The notes beneath the pieces are model-generated. The model did not search any database, was not told where the DNA came from, and saw only the letters and a program-made list of their open reading frames with translations. A DNA stretch of 64,000 bases from Sva-07 sp963774765 (GTDB lineage Bacteria; Actinomycetota; Acidimicrobiia; Acidimicrobiales; Ilumatobacteraceae). Positions 38,277 through 47,229 of the stretch are shown one piece after another. Location: NCBI GenBank assembly GCA_963774765.1, contig CAVZGP010000009.1:744001-808000 (forward strand), given 5' to 3'. The position numbers and the translations under genes are program-made. How positions within the stretch are numbered: position 1 is the first letter of the stretch; each line of letters opens with the position of its first letter.

Positions 38277-40277
38277 TCAGCCGGAGCGCCCGAGGCGAAT
38301 GTCGTCGAGAGCCGGCGCCACCACTTCTTTGACGAACCGTTCGTTGAGTTCCGGCGTCAGGTGGATGCCGTCCGGGCGACCGTCGGGGCCGTCGAGACCG
38401 TTCGACTCCAGCCAACCGGGCAGATCGACCTGCACGACCCCGAGGTCATCGATGATGGCCCGAAGTGCGGCCCAGCGCACGGGATCGTTGACCGGGTCCT
38501 CGGATCCACCCCACCCGAACTGAGCGTCAGCGGGCATCACCCAGACGATCGTGGCACCTGTGGCGGCCACCGATTCGGCGAATTCCTCGTATGCGGATGC
38601 GACCAGTTCGAGTCCGACCTCGTCACCGACCGAGACCGTCGTTGCGTCGCCAACGGGGACCGCGAGCTGCATGTCGAGCGCATCCCAGGCACCGACGTCG
38701 ACGAGCACAACGTCGATTGTCTCGTCGCGAACTCGCGGCGGAACCGAGGCCCATTGCTCGACACAGGTGCTGAGGTCGATCAGCTCACGCTCACCGGCGG
38801 CATTGGTGAACTCGTGCAGGCGCCCGTCGCTGGCGGCCGAGAGCCCACAGCCTCCGAATGCAGCGCTACCGACCACCATCTCGTCCGGTCGCGACAACGC
38901 GTAGTCCAGCAGCGCCTCCGACAACTGGACTGCCAGGCTGTCTCCCATCACGAGCACCCGCAGGGGTCCGCTCGGAACCGCCGCGACGGACGTGTCGGTC
39001 AGGTCGGTCGTGTCGTTCGGAACCGTGACGTCGACAATGGTCCCCTGCGGGACGAGCGTCGGCGCCGGTGAGGACACGGTTGGAGTCGGCGACGGCAAGG
39101 TGACCACCGACTCCGCCGTCGTCTCCGGCGGTGCAGGCACCATCGTCACCAACAACAACGCAAGTACGGCGAACGACGCGCCCGCGGCAATTCCCGCGTG
39201 CCACGCGGGCAGCCGTCGTCGGCGACGGATGGGTGTCTCGATGTACTGGTACGACGCGGCAGCGAGAGCGACCGCGACCGCGACACGCACGACGTCGAAG
39301 GCCGCCATGGTCCACCAGGAGTCCCTGACACCGAGTCGAGACGGCGCCAGAAGCAGAAAGACCGGCCAGTGCCACAGGTAGAGGCCATAGCTGCGGTCGC
39401 CGATCCAACGCATCGGCGACCATGCCATCACCGGCTCGCCGAGCCCGTCGGCGACAGCCACGACCACCACGACCATCGCGATGGCGAACGCCGGAAATCC
39501 CCAACTGAACAGCCACGTCGAGCTCTGGTCGGAGACGAGCACGATGATGACCGCGACGCCACCGGCGACCGGAGCGACGCGACGAGCCAGGGCGCCGAAT
39601 CGGAGCCGACCGTCGGCCAACACCGTCGTCATCGCTCCCGCAGCGGCACCGACGAGCAGCGTGTGCGCCCGAGCAAAGGTGTTCATGTACGTGGCCGTGG
39701 GGTCGATCGGATCGAACATCGCCGTCATGAGTACGACCGACGCGAAGGCACCGATCACGCTGACGAGTGAGACGGCCCCGCGAACCTTCGCTGTCGCCGC
39801 CACCACAGCGAGGAGCACCAACGGCCAGACGAGGTAGAACTGCTGCTCGATCGCGAGCGACCAGAAGTGCGTCACCGGTGATGGCTCTCCGAAGCGGGCC
39901 CAATAGTCGCCCCCGCCGGAGATCGTGGCCCAGTTCGACAGACCGACGGCCGCCCCGGCGATGTCGCGTCGCAGCGACGGTACGTCGATCCCGGCGAGCG
40001 GCCACACCACCGCCAGAGCGATCAACACCGCCATGCTGGCCGGCATCAGTCGACGAAGGCGGCTTGCCCAGAATCGTCGTGTCCTCACCTGGCCGTCGCG
40101 TTCGACGTCGGACAGCAGCTTCCAGGTGATCAGCCATCCGGAGACGACGAAGAACGCATCGACGCCGAGATTGCCGCCGGGTAAGCGATCGAGGTGGAAC
40201 AGTAGAACCGCCATCACGGCAAGGGCTCGAATCCCGTCGAGCCCCGGCCGGTAGCCCCCGTCGGGCGTACCGATCAT
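38277..40277 (-). CDS. acyltransferase 3/SGNH hydrolase fusion (OafA-like)
   Basis: 666 residues. Residues 1-360: ten or so membrane helices of the acyltransferase-3 family, with the N-terminal RPGLDGIRALAV and catalytic His in LLFHLDRLPGG. A Thr/Pro/Ser-rich linker follows, then an SGNH-like domain (VMGDSLAVQLSEALLDYA with the GDS nucleophile; Asp/His end in RPDGIHLTPELN). OafA-type proteins O-acetylate cell-surface polysaccharide. Start overlaps the divergent region of the next gene closely. Confidence 0.85.
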   Translation of the reverse strand: MIGTPDGGYRPGLDGIRALAVMAVLLFHLDRLPGGNLGVDAFFVVSGWLITWKLLSDVERDGQVRTRRFWASRLRRLMPASMAVLIALAVVWPLAGIDVPSLRRDIAGAAVGLSNWATISGGGDYWARFGEPSPVTHFWSLAIEQQFYLVWPLVLLAVVAATAKVRGAVSLVSVIGAFASVVLMTAMFDPIDPTATYMNTFARAHTLLVGAAAGAMTTVLADGRLRFGALARRVAPVAGGVAVIIVLVSDQSSTWLFSWGFPAFAIAMVVVVVAVADGLGEPVMAWSPMRWIGDRSYGLYLWHWPVFLLLAPSRLGVRDSWWTMAAFDVVRVAVAVALAAASYQYIETPIRRRRRLPAWHAGIAAGASFAVLALLLVTMVPAPPETTAESVVTLPSPTPTVSSPAPTLVPQGTIVDVTVPNDTTDLTDTSVAAVPSGPLRVLVMGDSLAVQLSEALLDYALSRPDEMVVGSAAFGGCGLSAASDGRLHEFTNAAGERELIDLSTCVEQWASVPPRVRDETIDVVLVDVGAWDALDMQLAVPVGDATTVSVGDEVGLELVASAYEEFAESVAATGATIVWVMPADAQFGWGGSEDPVNDPVRWAALRAIIDDLGVVQVDLPGWLESNGLDGPDGRPDGIHLTPELNERFVKEVVAPALDDIRLGRSG

Positions 40278-40350
40278 GACACCGACGGTAGCCGTGAAGC
40301 CCTACGGGGCGAACCGATCGGGCGCCTCGCTGCAACAGGGGGACATCGAC

Positions 40351-40764
40351 ATGAATCGCGCACTCATTCAACGATGGTCGTTGGCCGTGATCGCTCTGTT
40401 CATGCTGCCCACAGCGATCCAAGCGACGTTCGCTCCCCAGTCGTGGTATGACGACTTCCCGCTCGGTCGAAGCTGGATCGCAGTCGATGGTGGCGCCTAC
40501 GACGAGCACCTGGTGCGTGATGTCGGCGTGCTGTTCCTGGCGCTGATCATCGTGACTGCATGGTCGGTGTGGCGTCGCGAGGCGATGACCATCGTGGCGA
40601 TCGCCTGGCTGGTCCAGGGTGTCTTCCATTTCGGCTATCACGTCGGCCATCTCGACGGCCTCGACACGGTCGACCAGATGGGACTCGTCGGTTCGTTGGT
40701 CTCGATCCCGATCCTGGCCGCGCTGTCGTTGTGGGCCGGTCTTCGAACACCGTCGGTGGAGTGA
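40351..40764 (+). CDS. small integral membrane protein
   Basis: 137 residues with four predicted membrane helices (SLAVIALFMLPTAIQATF; LVRDVGVLFLALIIVTAWSV; MTIVAIAWLVQGVFHFGYHVGH; VGSLVSIPILAALSLWAGL). A His-rich HFGYHVGH lies at a helix end. I prefer the ATG at 40351, which has the SD AGGGGGA, over the in-frame ATG at 40276 that overlaps the divergent gene. No function recognised. Confidence 0.65.
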   Translation: MNRALIQRWSLAVIALFMLPTAIQATFAPQSWYDDFPLGRSWIAVDGGAYDEHLVRDVGVLFLALIIVTAWSVWRREAMTIVAIAWLVQGVFHFGYHVGHLDGLDTVDQMGLVGSLVSIPILAALSLWAGLRTPSVE

Positions 40765-40773
40765 CGACGTTCG

Positions 40774-41622
40774 ATGCGCGCCGACAACCTCCTCCTGGTG
40801 GCCGTCAGCGGTGCCGCGGTGGTCGCTGCGGTGACGATTGCCTGGCGCGGCCGTCGCCTTGCGGTGGTGGCGCCTCGCGCCACACCGACCAGCGCGCCGT
40901 CGGCCGCCCTCGACGCGTTGCGAACGCTGGCGTGTGTGCTGACGGCCGGGTCCATCGCCGGCCTGCTCGTCGTCGGCTTCGGCGGACGGCTCGTGATGCG
41001 GGTGCTGGCAGCGACATCCGGGGCGGGCGCGCAGGGCCGAACCACCGACGCCGGCGAACGCGTCGGGGAGATCACGCTCGGAGGCTCGATCGGCTTCCTC
41101 ATCTTCGTTGGTCTCCTCATCCCGCTCGCCTCGTCGCTCGTGTTCATCCCGCTTCGACGGGTCTTTCCGCGACCTGCCTGGGCCGCAGGAACACTGTTCG
41201 GGCTGCTCCTGCTCGCGACCTTCGGTGTGGGCGACCCGCTCTCGCCCGACAATCGCGACTTCGTCATTCTCTCCCCGCCGTGGCTCGCCGTCACGTTGGT
41301 GTGCCTCACGGCTCTGTTGTTCGGCGTGACCTTCGCTGCGCTGGTCGCTCACTTCGATGCCACGCTCGTCCCGCTCGATCAGCTCCGGCCCGATGCCCCG
41401 CGGCGGCGAAAGCCCGCATACCTCTCGCTCGTCTTCCTGCTACGCGCATTCCCGCTCGCCGTGCCGGCAACCGTCTATGTCGCCGGGCGGGCGATCCTGC
41501 ACGGTCGTCTCGCTCCGACCATCGACAGCTCGCCACTGCGTGTCGCCGGATACGCGGTCGTCACCGTCGGCGCATTCGTCGCCAGTAGCGCCGTCTACGC
41601 TGCGCTGACCGACATCGTGTGA
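40774..41622 (+). CDS. integral membrane protein of unknown function
   Basis: 282 residues with about seven hydrophobic segments, including LLVVGFGGRLVMRVLAA and FGLLLLATFGVG. A similar FGGRLVMRVLA segment is common in uncharacterised actinobacterial membrane proteins. Starts nine bases after the preceding gene, and its stop overlaps the GTG of the next P450, so the three may be one transcript. Confidence 0.65.
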   Translation: MRADNLLLVAVSGAAVVAAVTIAWRGRRLAVVAPRATPTSAPSAALDALRTLACVLTAGSIAGLLVVGFGGRLVMRVLAATSGAGAQGRTTDAGERVGEITLGGSIGFLIFVGLLIPLASSLVFIPLRRVFPRPAWAAGTLFGLLLLATFGVGDPLSPDNRDFVILSPPWLAVTLVCLTALLFGVTFAALVAHFDATLVPLDQLRPDAPRRRKPAYLSLVFLLRAFPLAVPATVYVAGRAILHGRLAPTIDSSPLRVAGYAVVTVGAFVASSAVYAALTDIV

Positions 41623-43037
41623 ACGCCATGAGCGAGCCCCGCCCACTCCCCCGCCCACTGTGGCGCGACCAACCGGGCCACCTCCGTCGCATCTTCCAGA
41701 CCCCGCATGTGGTCCTCGACGACCTCTGCGAGCAGTTCGGGCCGGTCTGCGGTCTCGGTGCCGGCCCCGCCCGTCTGGCGATCGTCGGCGATCCCGAGGC
41801 CTTGCGGGAGCTCTTTGCGATGCCGAACACGTCGTTCCGATGGAACCACAAGTTCAACGTGCTCGGCTTCGTGGTCGGCAAGCACTCGATGATCGTGTCC
41901 GACGGCGAGGATCACCGCCGTCGCCGCTCGTCGGTCCAGACCGCGTTCAGTCGCCGCCGCCTCAACGGTTGGATCCCGATGATCGTCGACCAGGCCGACG
42001 CAACGATCGACGACTTGGTCGAGCGCACCGAGCCCGGGGCGGTGGTCGACATGTCCCCGGTCGGTCGCTCGCTCGTCCTGCGGATCGTGGTGCGGGCGTT
42101 GTTCGGCGAGCGCATGAGTCAGCGTTGCGACGAGATCGGCGATCTCTTTCAACGGCCGCAGGACTATCTCGAGTCGTCCGCGATCCATCAGGTCCCGCAC
42201 CCGTTCCCGCGCACCGCCCGCGCGCGGGTCCGCGCCGACCGCAAAGCGCTCGACGTGATCATCGACGACGAGATCGCCCATCGGCGGGCGCACTCGACGG
42301 GTGACCCGCTCGACATCCTCGAGACGCTCGTCCTCGACGGTTCGCTCAGCGATGCGGAGATCCGCGACCAGGTCGCCACGCTGATCGGTGCCGGCTACGA
42401 CACCACATCGGCATCGCTGGCGTGGATGCTGATCCGGGCCACGCTCGTCCCCGGCCTCTGGGATCGCCTCCGTGCCGAGGCCGACGCGGTGCTGGGAGGG
42501 TCCGGTACCGCGGAGCCGGACACGGACACCCTCGCCCGACTCGATCTCGCGAACCGGGTCATGCGCGAGACGGTGCGGCTGCACCCGGCCGGGGTGTTGA
42601 GCCCACGCGAGGCGGCCGTCGACGTGACCGTCGGCGGCTACTCGATCCCCAAGGGCACCCTGATTGCATGGTCGGCGCACTTGGCGGGCCGCAACGCGCT
42701 GGCATGGCCTGACCCGCTGCGATTCGACCCCGACCGGTTCGTCGACCTCGACGATGGCCAGCGGGCGCTCGCCGACATGGCGTGGGTGCCGTTCGGGCGC
42801 GGCGCCCGCAATTGCATCGGGTTCGCGCTGGCACAGATGGAACTCACGCTCATCGTCGCCAGGCTCGCTCAACGACTCGATCTGACCCCGGTGTCGTCCG
42901 AGATCCCCGAGCCCGTCGGCATGGTGGTCAACCGACCCGTCGGGGGCGCGCCGATGCACGTCCGACATCGCACCGACGGCGACGCGAGCGCGCCGAATGC
43001 GAACGGTCATGGCACGGTCGGTCCTGCGGGTCGCTGA
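41619..43037 (+). CDS. cytochrome P450 (distinct family)
   Basis: 472 residues. Heme motif FGRGARNCIGFALAQ with the Cys ligand; I-helix IGAGYDTTSASLAW; ExxR in MRETVRLHP. Longer than and clearly separate from the P450 pair at 34-36.7 kb, more like the class of P450s that includes fatty-acid and eukaryote-like families. GTG 41619 overlaps the previous stop (GTGA); an ATG at 41628 is the alternative start. Confidence 0.9.
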   Translation: MNAMSEPRPLPRPLWRDQPGHLRRIFQTPHVVLDDLCEQFGPVCGLGAGPARLAIVGDPEALRELFAMPNTSFRWNHKFNVLGFVVGKHSMIVSDGEDHRRRRSSVQTAFSRRRLNGWIPMIVDQADATIDDLVERTEPGAVVDMSPVGRSLVLRIVVRALFGERMSQRCDEIGDLFQRPQDYLESSAIHQVPHPFPRTARARVRADRKALDVIIDDEIAHRRAHSTGDPLDILETLVLDGSLSDAEIRDQVATLIGAGYDTTSASLAWMLIRATLVPGLWDRLRAEADAVLGGSGTAEPDTDTLARLDLANRVMRETVRLHPAGVLSPREAAVDVTVGGYSIPKGTLIAWSAHLAGRNALAWPDPLRFDPDRFVDLDDGQRALADMAWVPFGRGARNCIGFALAQMELTLIVARLAQRLDLTPVSSEIPEPVGMVVNRPVGGAPMHVRHRTDGDASAPNANGHGTVGPAGR

Positions 43038-43500
43038 TCAGCGCTCCGGGATCTATCCGGAATGCTGTGTGTTGTCCGGCGTCGAGACACTGCGAGCCGT
43101 CCGGCTGACCGCGACGTCGTGGCGCGGACCGCGGTGGCTGCTCGGCGTGCCGGGGTTCGCACTGATCGCCGGTCGCCTACCTCGACATGAACACGGCCCG
43201 GTTGCGTTGCCCGTCAGCGAACGTGTGTGGAAGATGTGGCGATCCCGAAACATGGCGAGCTTTGCGGCGCTGGCAACCGGTGCAACCTTCTTCGGGATCG
43301 GTGTCGCCACGGGTGCCGTCGGTCTCGCCGTGTTCGGCGTGCTCGTTGTGGTCGCCGCGATCGCGTATCGAATCCGGGCCCACCACAACTACTGGTTCAC
43401 CTGCACGCTTCGTCCGGACGACTCCACCATCGTGGTCGAACCGACCCACCGACGATTCGACGAGACCGCTCGGGCGTTGTTCGTTCGAACGCTGCGCTGA
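43009..43500 (+). CDS. hypothetical membrane protein
   Basis: 163 residues from the ATG at 43009, overlapping the end of the P450 gene by 29 bp; an in-frame ATG at 42997 is also possible. It has two adjacent hydrophobic segments (FAALATGATFFGIGVATG and VGLAVFGVLVVVAAIAYRI) near the middle and a hydrophilic C-terminal segment. Not recognised. Confidence 0.5.
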   Translation: MARSVLRVADQRSGIYPECCVLSGVETLRAVRLTATSWRGPRWLLGVPGFALIAGRLPRHEHGPVALPVSERVWKMWRSRNMASFAALATGATFFGIGVATGAVGLAVFGVLVVVAAIAYRIRAHHNYWFTCTLRPDDSTIVVEPTHRRFDETARALFVRTLR

Positions 43501-43515
43501 ACAGGTATCGACTCC

Positions 43516-43995
43516 TCAGTCCGCTCCGAGAGCAGGCAGCCTCACAGCGGCTTCGAGAACGCGGCGGACCCGCTCCTGCTGGGCGACCGCGTTGCGTTCG
43601 AGCATCCGTGCTGCAACGACAGCGGCCAACCGGCCACCCACGCCAGTCGGGACGAAGTCCATCGACCAGGTGTATCTCGTGCCTTCGGAGCAGGCCTCGA
43701 ATCGATGGGTAGCCAGGCCGGTCGCCGGGCGACCAGGCGTGATCGACCGGAACGCCATCCGTTTGCCCGGCTCCCATTCCGTCGTCTCGCTCACGAGCGA
43801 CAGCGGTATTCCCAGAATCTTCAGTCGGATGTGGTTGCGGATCCCGACGCCCATCGTGCCGCCCTCGGGCTCGTAGCTGACAACGGCCGGATCGATCACC
43901 GCCGCGGTGGACGGATCGGCGAGGAACCAGAACACCTGGTCGGGCCTGGCCCAGATCAGCATCGTCACCGAGAATCCCAGCCTCGACGGTCCCAT
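43516..43995 (-). CDS. SRPBCC family protein
   Basis: 159 residues with the START/Bet v1-like pattern: VFWFLADPSTAAVID near the start, VSETTEWEPGKRMAFRSI and YTWSMDFVPTGVGG, ending in a long helix. These small proteins bind hydrophobic ligands in the cytoplasm. Convergent with the preceding gene, 18 bp after the DUF4399 lipoprotein stop. Confidence 0.75.
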   Translation of the reverse strand: MGPSRLGFSVTMLIWARPDQVFWFLADPSTAAVIDPAVVSYEPEGGTMGVGIRNHIRLKILGIPLSLVSETTEWEPGKRMAFRSITPGRPATGLATHRFEACSEGTRYTWSMDFVPTGVGGRLAAVVAARMLERNAVAQQERVRRVLEAAVRLPALGAD

Positions 43996-44013
43996 TTCGT
44001 CAGACTCGCAGGC

Positions 44014-44766
44014 TCAGCTGTTGATGTCGACGCCGCAGGTGTCGAGGATCCATTCGGCCGCGGCCTCCGAGCCGTCGGCAGACGACTCGTAGAACGTAGC
44101 GAGCGCAGCTTCGGCGGCGGGCTCGTCGGCGGCCTGTGCGATGGCTTCGGAGAACTCCAACGAGATCGCGATCGTGTCCTCGACATCGGATCGAACCGAT
44201 TCGTCCACGAACTCGGTCGATGCGTCGAGTTGTGTCAGTAGCCGCCGCTCGTTCTCGACGATGCTCTGCTGTACTGCGAAGTCCTCCTCCTCGTCGTTCG
44301 CGACGAACAGTTCATCCACCTCGCCGACGACAGCGCACCACTCATCCTGACTCGCGATGCCGACCTCCACGGTGACGGTGTCGGTGACATCGAGCGCCTC
44401 GTGAACACCGTCGCCGACCTGGAGGCAGAGATCGTGGCTGCCTGGCTCGAGGTAGATGGTGCCCGAGGTCTGGCCCTTGCCGAAGTGGACGTGGTCGCCG
44501 TCCTTGGTGATCCCCTCGCCCGCATCGAGGCAGCCAGTGTCGGCGATCACGTGGAAGTGGCCAGCGCCCTCGTTGGCCGCGCCCGCCTCCTCGATCGTGA
44601 TTCCCTGAGCGACCATCTCGACGGCGACACCGCCGGCGACGGTGGCCCCGTCAGAGGGCGAAGTGAACTCGGCCGTGGGTCCCGAGTCGTCGGCGCCATC
44701 CGAGCCGCAGGCGCCGAGACCCACGACCGAGAGTGCGATACCGGCGATGACGAAGTGCTTGTTCAT
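44014..44766 (-). CDS. DUF4399 lipoprotein
   Basis: 250 residues. Signal with GLGACGSDG lipobox; DUF4399 domain with GAGHFHVIADTGCLDAGEG, KDGDHVHFGKGQ and YLEPGSHDLCLQVGDG, which places three conserved His clusters on the outer face. The C-terminal 100 residues are acidic and helical, an extension not part of DUF4399. SD AGGGGAG precedes the ATG. Function of the family unknown; metal binding by the His clusters is possible. Confidence 0.8.
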   Translation of the reverse strand: MNKHFVIAGIALSVVGLGACGSDGADDSGPTAEFTSPSDGATVAGGVAVEMVAQGITIEEAGAANEGAGHFHVIADTGCLDAGEGITKDGDHVHFGKGQTSGTIYLEPGSHDLCLQVGDGVHEALDVTDTVTVEVGIASQDEWCAVVGEVDELFVANDEEEDFAVQQSIVENERRLLTQLDASTEFVDESVRSDVEDTIAISLEFSEAIAQAADEPAAEAALATFYESSADGSEAAAEWILDTCGVDINS

Positions 44767-44855
44767 GGAACTCCCCTTCACGTGGATGAATGACCGATCT
44801 GTTCCACCTCACGGCCTCGCCGGTTCACGGGTCAGCGCACGACCCTCACTCCGGA

Positions 44856-44902
44856 TTTGTGTGAGCGCTCATCCACGACCTCGACGTTGTTGCTCACACA
44901 AA
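44856..44902. terminator. 11-bp inverted repeat downstream of ECF/ABC operon
   Basis: TTTGTGTGAGC (44856-44866) pairs perfectly with GCTCACACAAA (44892-44902) across a 25-nt loop. It lies 20 bp after the last gene of the ABC operon and 90 bp before the DUF4399 gene, so it may terminate the operon or act as an operator for the lipoprotein gene. Confidence 0.5.
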
Positions 44903-44922
44903 CCATCGACAGCAGCGGCGAG

Positions 44923-45519
44923 TCAGGCGTCGCGCCCGACGGTGCCTGCGACCACCAACAGAACGGACAGCGCCAGCACCGAGAGTGCCTGGGTCTGCCA
45001 GGCTCCACCCAGGCGGTCGATGACCTCGATGCCGGGGACGAGTGACGGCGCGATCACCCACGCCATGACCGCGACGGCCGCGCCATCGGCAGCGGTCTCG
45101 GGTCGCCTGCGGGCCCACCACACCTCGACCGCAATCCCAGCTGCGACGAGCGCCAGCAACGATGCGGCCGACGGCAGCGACGACCGCTCTGCGAAGAGGA
45201 GCCGGCCGGCGGCCACCAGCGTCAGCGCGGCAGCAAGCAATGCCGGCACCAGGATCACCAGTCGATGGCCGAGCCGGACCAGCGCGCTGCTGGGCGACGA
45301 TCGCAGCATCGTGGTGGCCTCGTCGTCGAGGCCCAGCGCGACGGCGCCGGCGAGTGCTCCCGCACCGATGACACCCACGACCTCCGGCAGCGCATCGTTG
45401 CGCCAGCTCGTCACGATGCCGATCACCATCAGACCGGCGCCGACGATCAACAGCGGCCGCAGCGGCGTCGCTCGCGTCGTGAGACGCCACGACTGGGTCG
45501 CCACGTCGACGCGGATCAC
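44923..45519 (-). CDS. hydrophobic membrane protein of ABC exporter operon
   Basis: 198 residues with five or six hydrophobic segments, such as LLIVGAGLMVIGIVTSW and LVILVPALLAAALTLVAAG. Starts seven bases after the preceding permease. Position and composition suggest a second, shorter membrane subunit of the exporter. No known motif. Confidence 0.6.
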   Translation of the reverse strand: MIRVDVATQSWRLTTRATPLRPLLIVGAGLMVIGIVTSWRNDALPEVVGVIGAGALAGAVALGLDDEATTMLRSSPSSALVRLGHRLVILVPALLAAALTLVAAGRLLFAERSSLPSAASLLALVAAGIAVEVWWARRRPETAADGAAVAVMAWVIAPSLVPGIEVIDRLGGAWQTQALSVLALSVLLVVAGTVGRDA

Positions 45520-45526
45520 GTCACCC

Positions 45527-46372
45527 TCAGAACGGCGCCACGGCCAGTTGGGTCACGACCGCAGCAACGGCGACGGTGGCGCCACCGCCGACGAGTCGCG
45601 CTCTCGGACGCGCCCGCAGCGACAGGCCACAGAACAATGCGACCATCCCGAGCAGATACAGGTCGTGAAGCGCGACCGTGGGGGCATGGACCTCTTGGAG
45701 ATCGGAGAAGCCCATCGGCTGGACCTGCATCACGGCGGTTGCGTAGACGATGTCGTCGTTCCACAGCCAGTAGACCCCTCCAGCGAAGAACACCAACACC
45801 AGACCGATGATGATCACGGGGCCTGACCGCCGCACCGCTCGACCAATGGCGACTGCTCCGGCACCGATCACCGCGACCGTCAGCGCCGGCTGTGCCAACT
45901 CGAACACCGAATGCACGGCCGTACCGGTCCGGAATCGACCCTCGCCGAGTTGGAAGCCGCCCTCGATCCGGCTGCCGACCCCGATCACCGCCATCAACAG
46001 CGCCGTCAGCGCAACCGGAACGCAGAGGCTCGCCAAGCGAGCCCACGCACGGGCGTCGCCGTCCAAGGGCGCCTCCTCGGCGAGCGGTGGGCGACGGTGC
46101 GACCGGTCACGATTTCCCGACCGCACACCGGCCACATAGACACCCATCGTCAACGGGTAGATCGACAGTGGAACGATCGACTCGTACTTCTGTGACGACC
46201 AGTTCTGCTGTTCCACGGCGTAGACGACGGCGAGCACCACAGACAGCACGAAGCCGATCCATATCGAGGCCCGTCGCAGCATGCGGAGCGACTCGAGTCG
46301 CGCCAACTCCATCACCGCGCTGCGTCCGGAAGATCCGGCGTCGACGGCCAGCGGTTCGAAGACGATCGTCAC
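45527..46372 (-). CDS. ABC-2-like permease subunit
   Basis: 281 residues with about six membrane helices: a first one after MELARLESLRMLRR (SIWIGFVLSVVLAVVYAV) and a C-terminal hydrophobic end. The layout matches ABC-2-type exporter permeases. GTG at 46372 overlaps the ATPase stop (GTGA); the ATG at about 46315 (MELARLES) is an alternative start. Confidence 0.65.
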   Translation of the reverse strand: MTIVFEPLAVDAGSSGRSAVMELARLESLRMLRRASIWIGFVLSVVLAVVYAVEQQNWSSQKYESIVPLSIYPLTMGVYVAGVRSGNRDRSHRRPPLAEEAPLDGDARAWARLASLCVPVALTALLMAVIGVGSRIEGGFQLGEGRFRTGTAVHSVFELAQPALTVAVIGAGAVAIGRAVRRSGPVIIIGLVLVFFAGGVYWLWNDDIVYATAVMQVQPMGFSDLQEVHAPTVALHDLYLLGMVALFCGLSLRARPRARLVGGGATVAVAAVVTQLAVAPF

Positions 46373-47229
46373 GTCCGGACTCCGTCCTCGGTCGCGACCA
46401 ACAGATACCCGTCGTCGAGCGTCGGCTCGACCACCGCAGCACCGGGTGGCGGTGTCCCGATGTTGCGGATGTCGCCATCGCCGGTCACCCATGACCGCAC
46501 CGCACCCTCATCGGGAACGTCACTGACCCAGACCCGTTCCGCCGCCCGGCATGCGAGCTCACGAGGCGTTCCGTCGAACAGCATCCGGCCCCGATCGAGC
46601 ACGAGCACTCGCTGGCAGAACGCCGCCACCTCGTCGGTCTGATGGGTCGACAGCAACACGGTTGCTCGCTGACCGACGTCCGAGAGCACCGTGCGCATGC
46701 GGAGCCGTTGGTCCGGATCGAGTCCCGCGGCCGGTTCGTCGAGCACGAGCAGGTCCGGGTGGCCCAGGAGCGCCGCCGCGAGCGCGACACGCCGCTGCAT
46801 CCCGCCCGACAGCGTGCGAATCCGTCGATGCATGTCGTCGGTCAGACCGACGTCAGCGAGCACCCGGCGCACCTCGTCGCGTCGGGTCGTTCGGTCGGTG
46901 ATCTCCTTGAGCACGGCGACGTAGTCGACGAGGTCGTACGCGGTGAAGCTCCGGTAGAGGCCGGCCTCCTGGGGGAGGTAACCCAACCGTCGACGGATCG
47001 CCAGTCGTTCGTCGGCGACTGCTGGATCGAGGCCGAACACCCGGATGGTGCCGCGGTCCTGGGACAGCACCGTGGCCAGCATCCGCAGCAGCGTGCTCTT
47101 GCCGGCGCCGTTCGGGCCGAGCAGGCCGATCACGCCGCGCCCGCCCGACCAGTCGAGTTCGTCGACCGCCGCTGTCGACCCATACCGCTTCGACAACCCG
47201 GTCAACTCGATCACTGCGTCACTGCTCAT
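46369..47229 (-). CDS. ABC exporter ATP-binding protein
   Basis: 286 residues. Walker A GPNGAGKST, Q-loop GYLPQEAGLYR, signature LSGGMQRRV, Walker B LLVLDEPAAGLDP, H-loop STHQTDEV, as in ABC-2-type exporters and antibiotic/lantibiotic pumps. The C-terminal 70 residues match the extended tail of such subunits. ATG overlaps the anti-sigma gene stop (ATGA). Confidence 0.85.
   Translation of the reverse strand: MSSDAVIELTGLSKRYGSTAAVDELDWSGGRGVIGLLGPNGAGKSTLLRMLATVLSQDRGTIRVFGLDPAVADERLAIRRRLGYLPQEAGLYRSFTAYDLVDYVAVLKEITDRTTRRDEVRRVLADVGLTDDMHRRIRTLSGGMQRRVALAAALLGHPDLLVLDEPAAGLDPDQRLRMRTVLSDVGQRATVLLSTHQTDEVAAFCQRVLVLDRGRMLFDGTPRELACRAAERVWVSDVPDEGAVRSWVTGDGDIRNIGTPPPGAAVVEPTLDDGYLLVATEDGVRT

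Noticed and set aside
38866..41352. An 828-codon open frame on the minus strand
   Set aside because: It is antisense or out of frame to the acyltransferase and P450-upstream genes, with Arg/Asp-rich composition typical of high-GC shadow frames.
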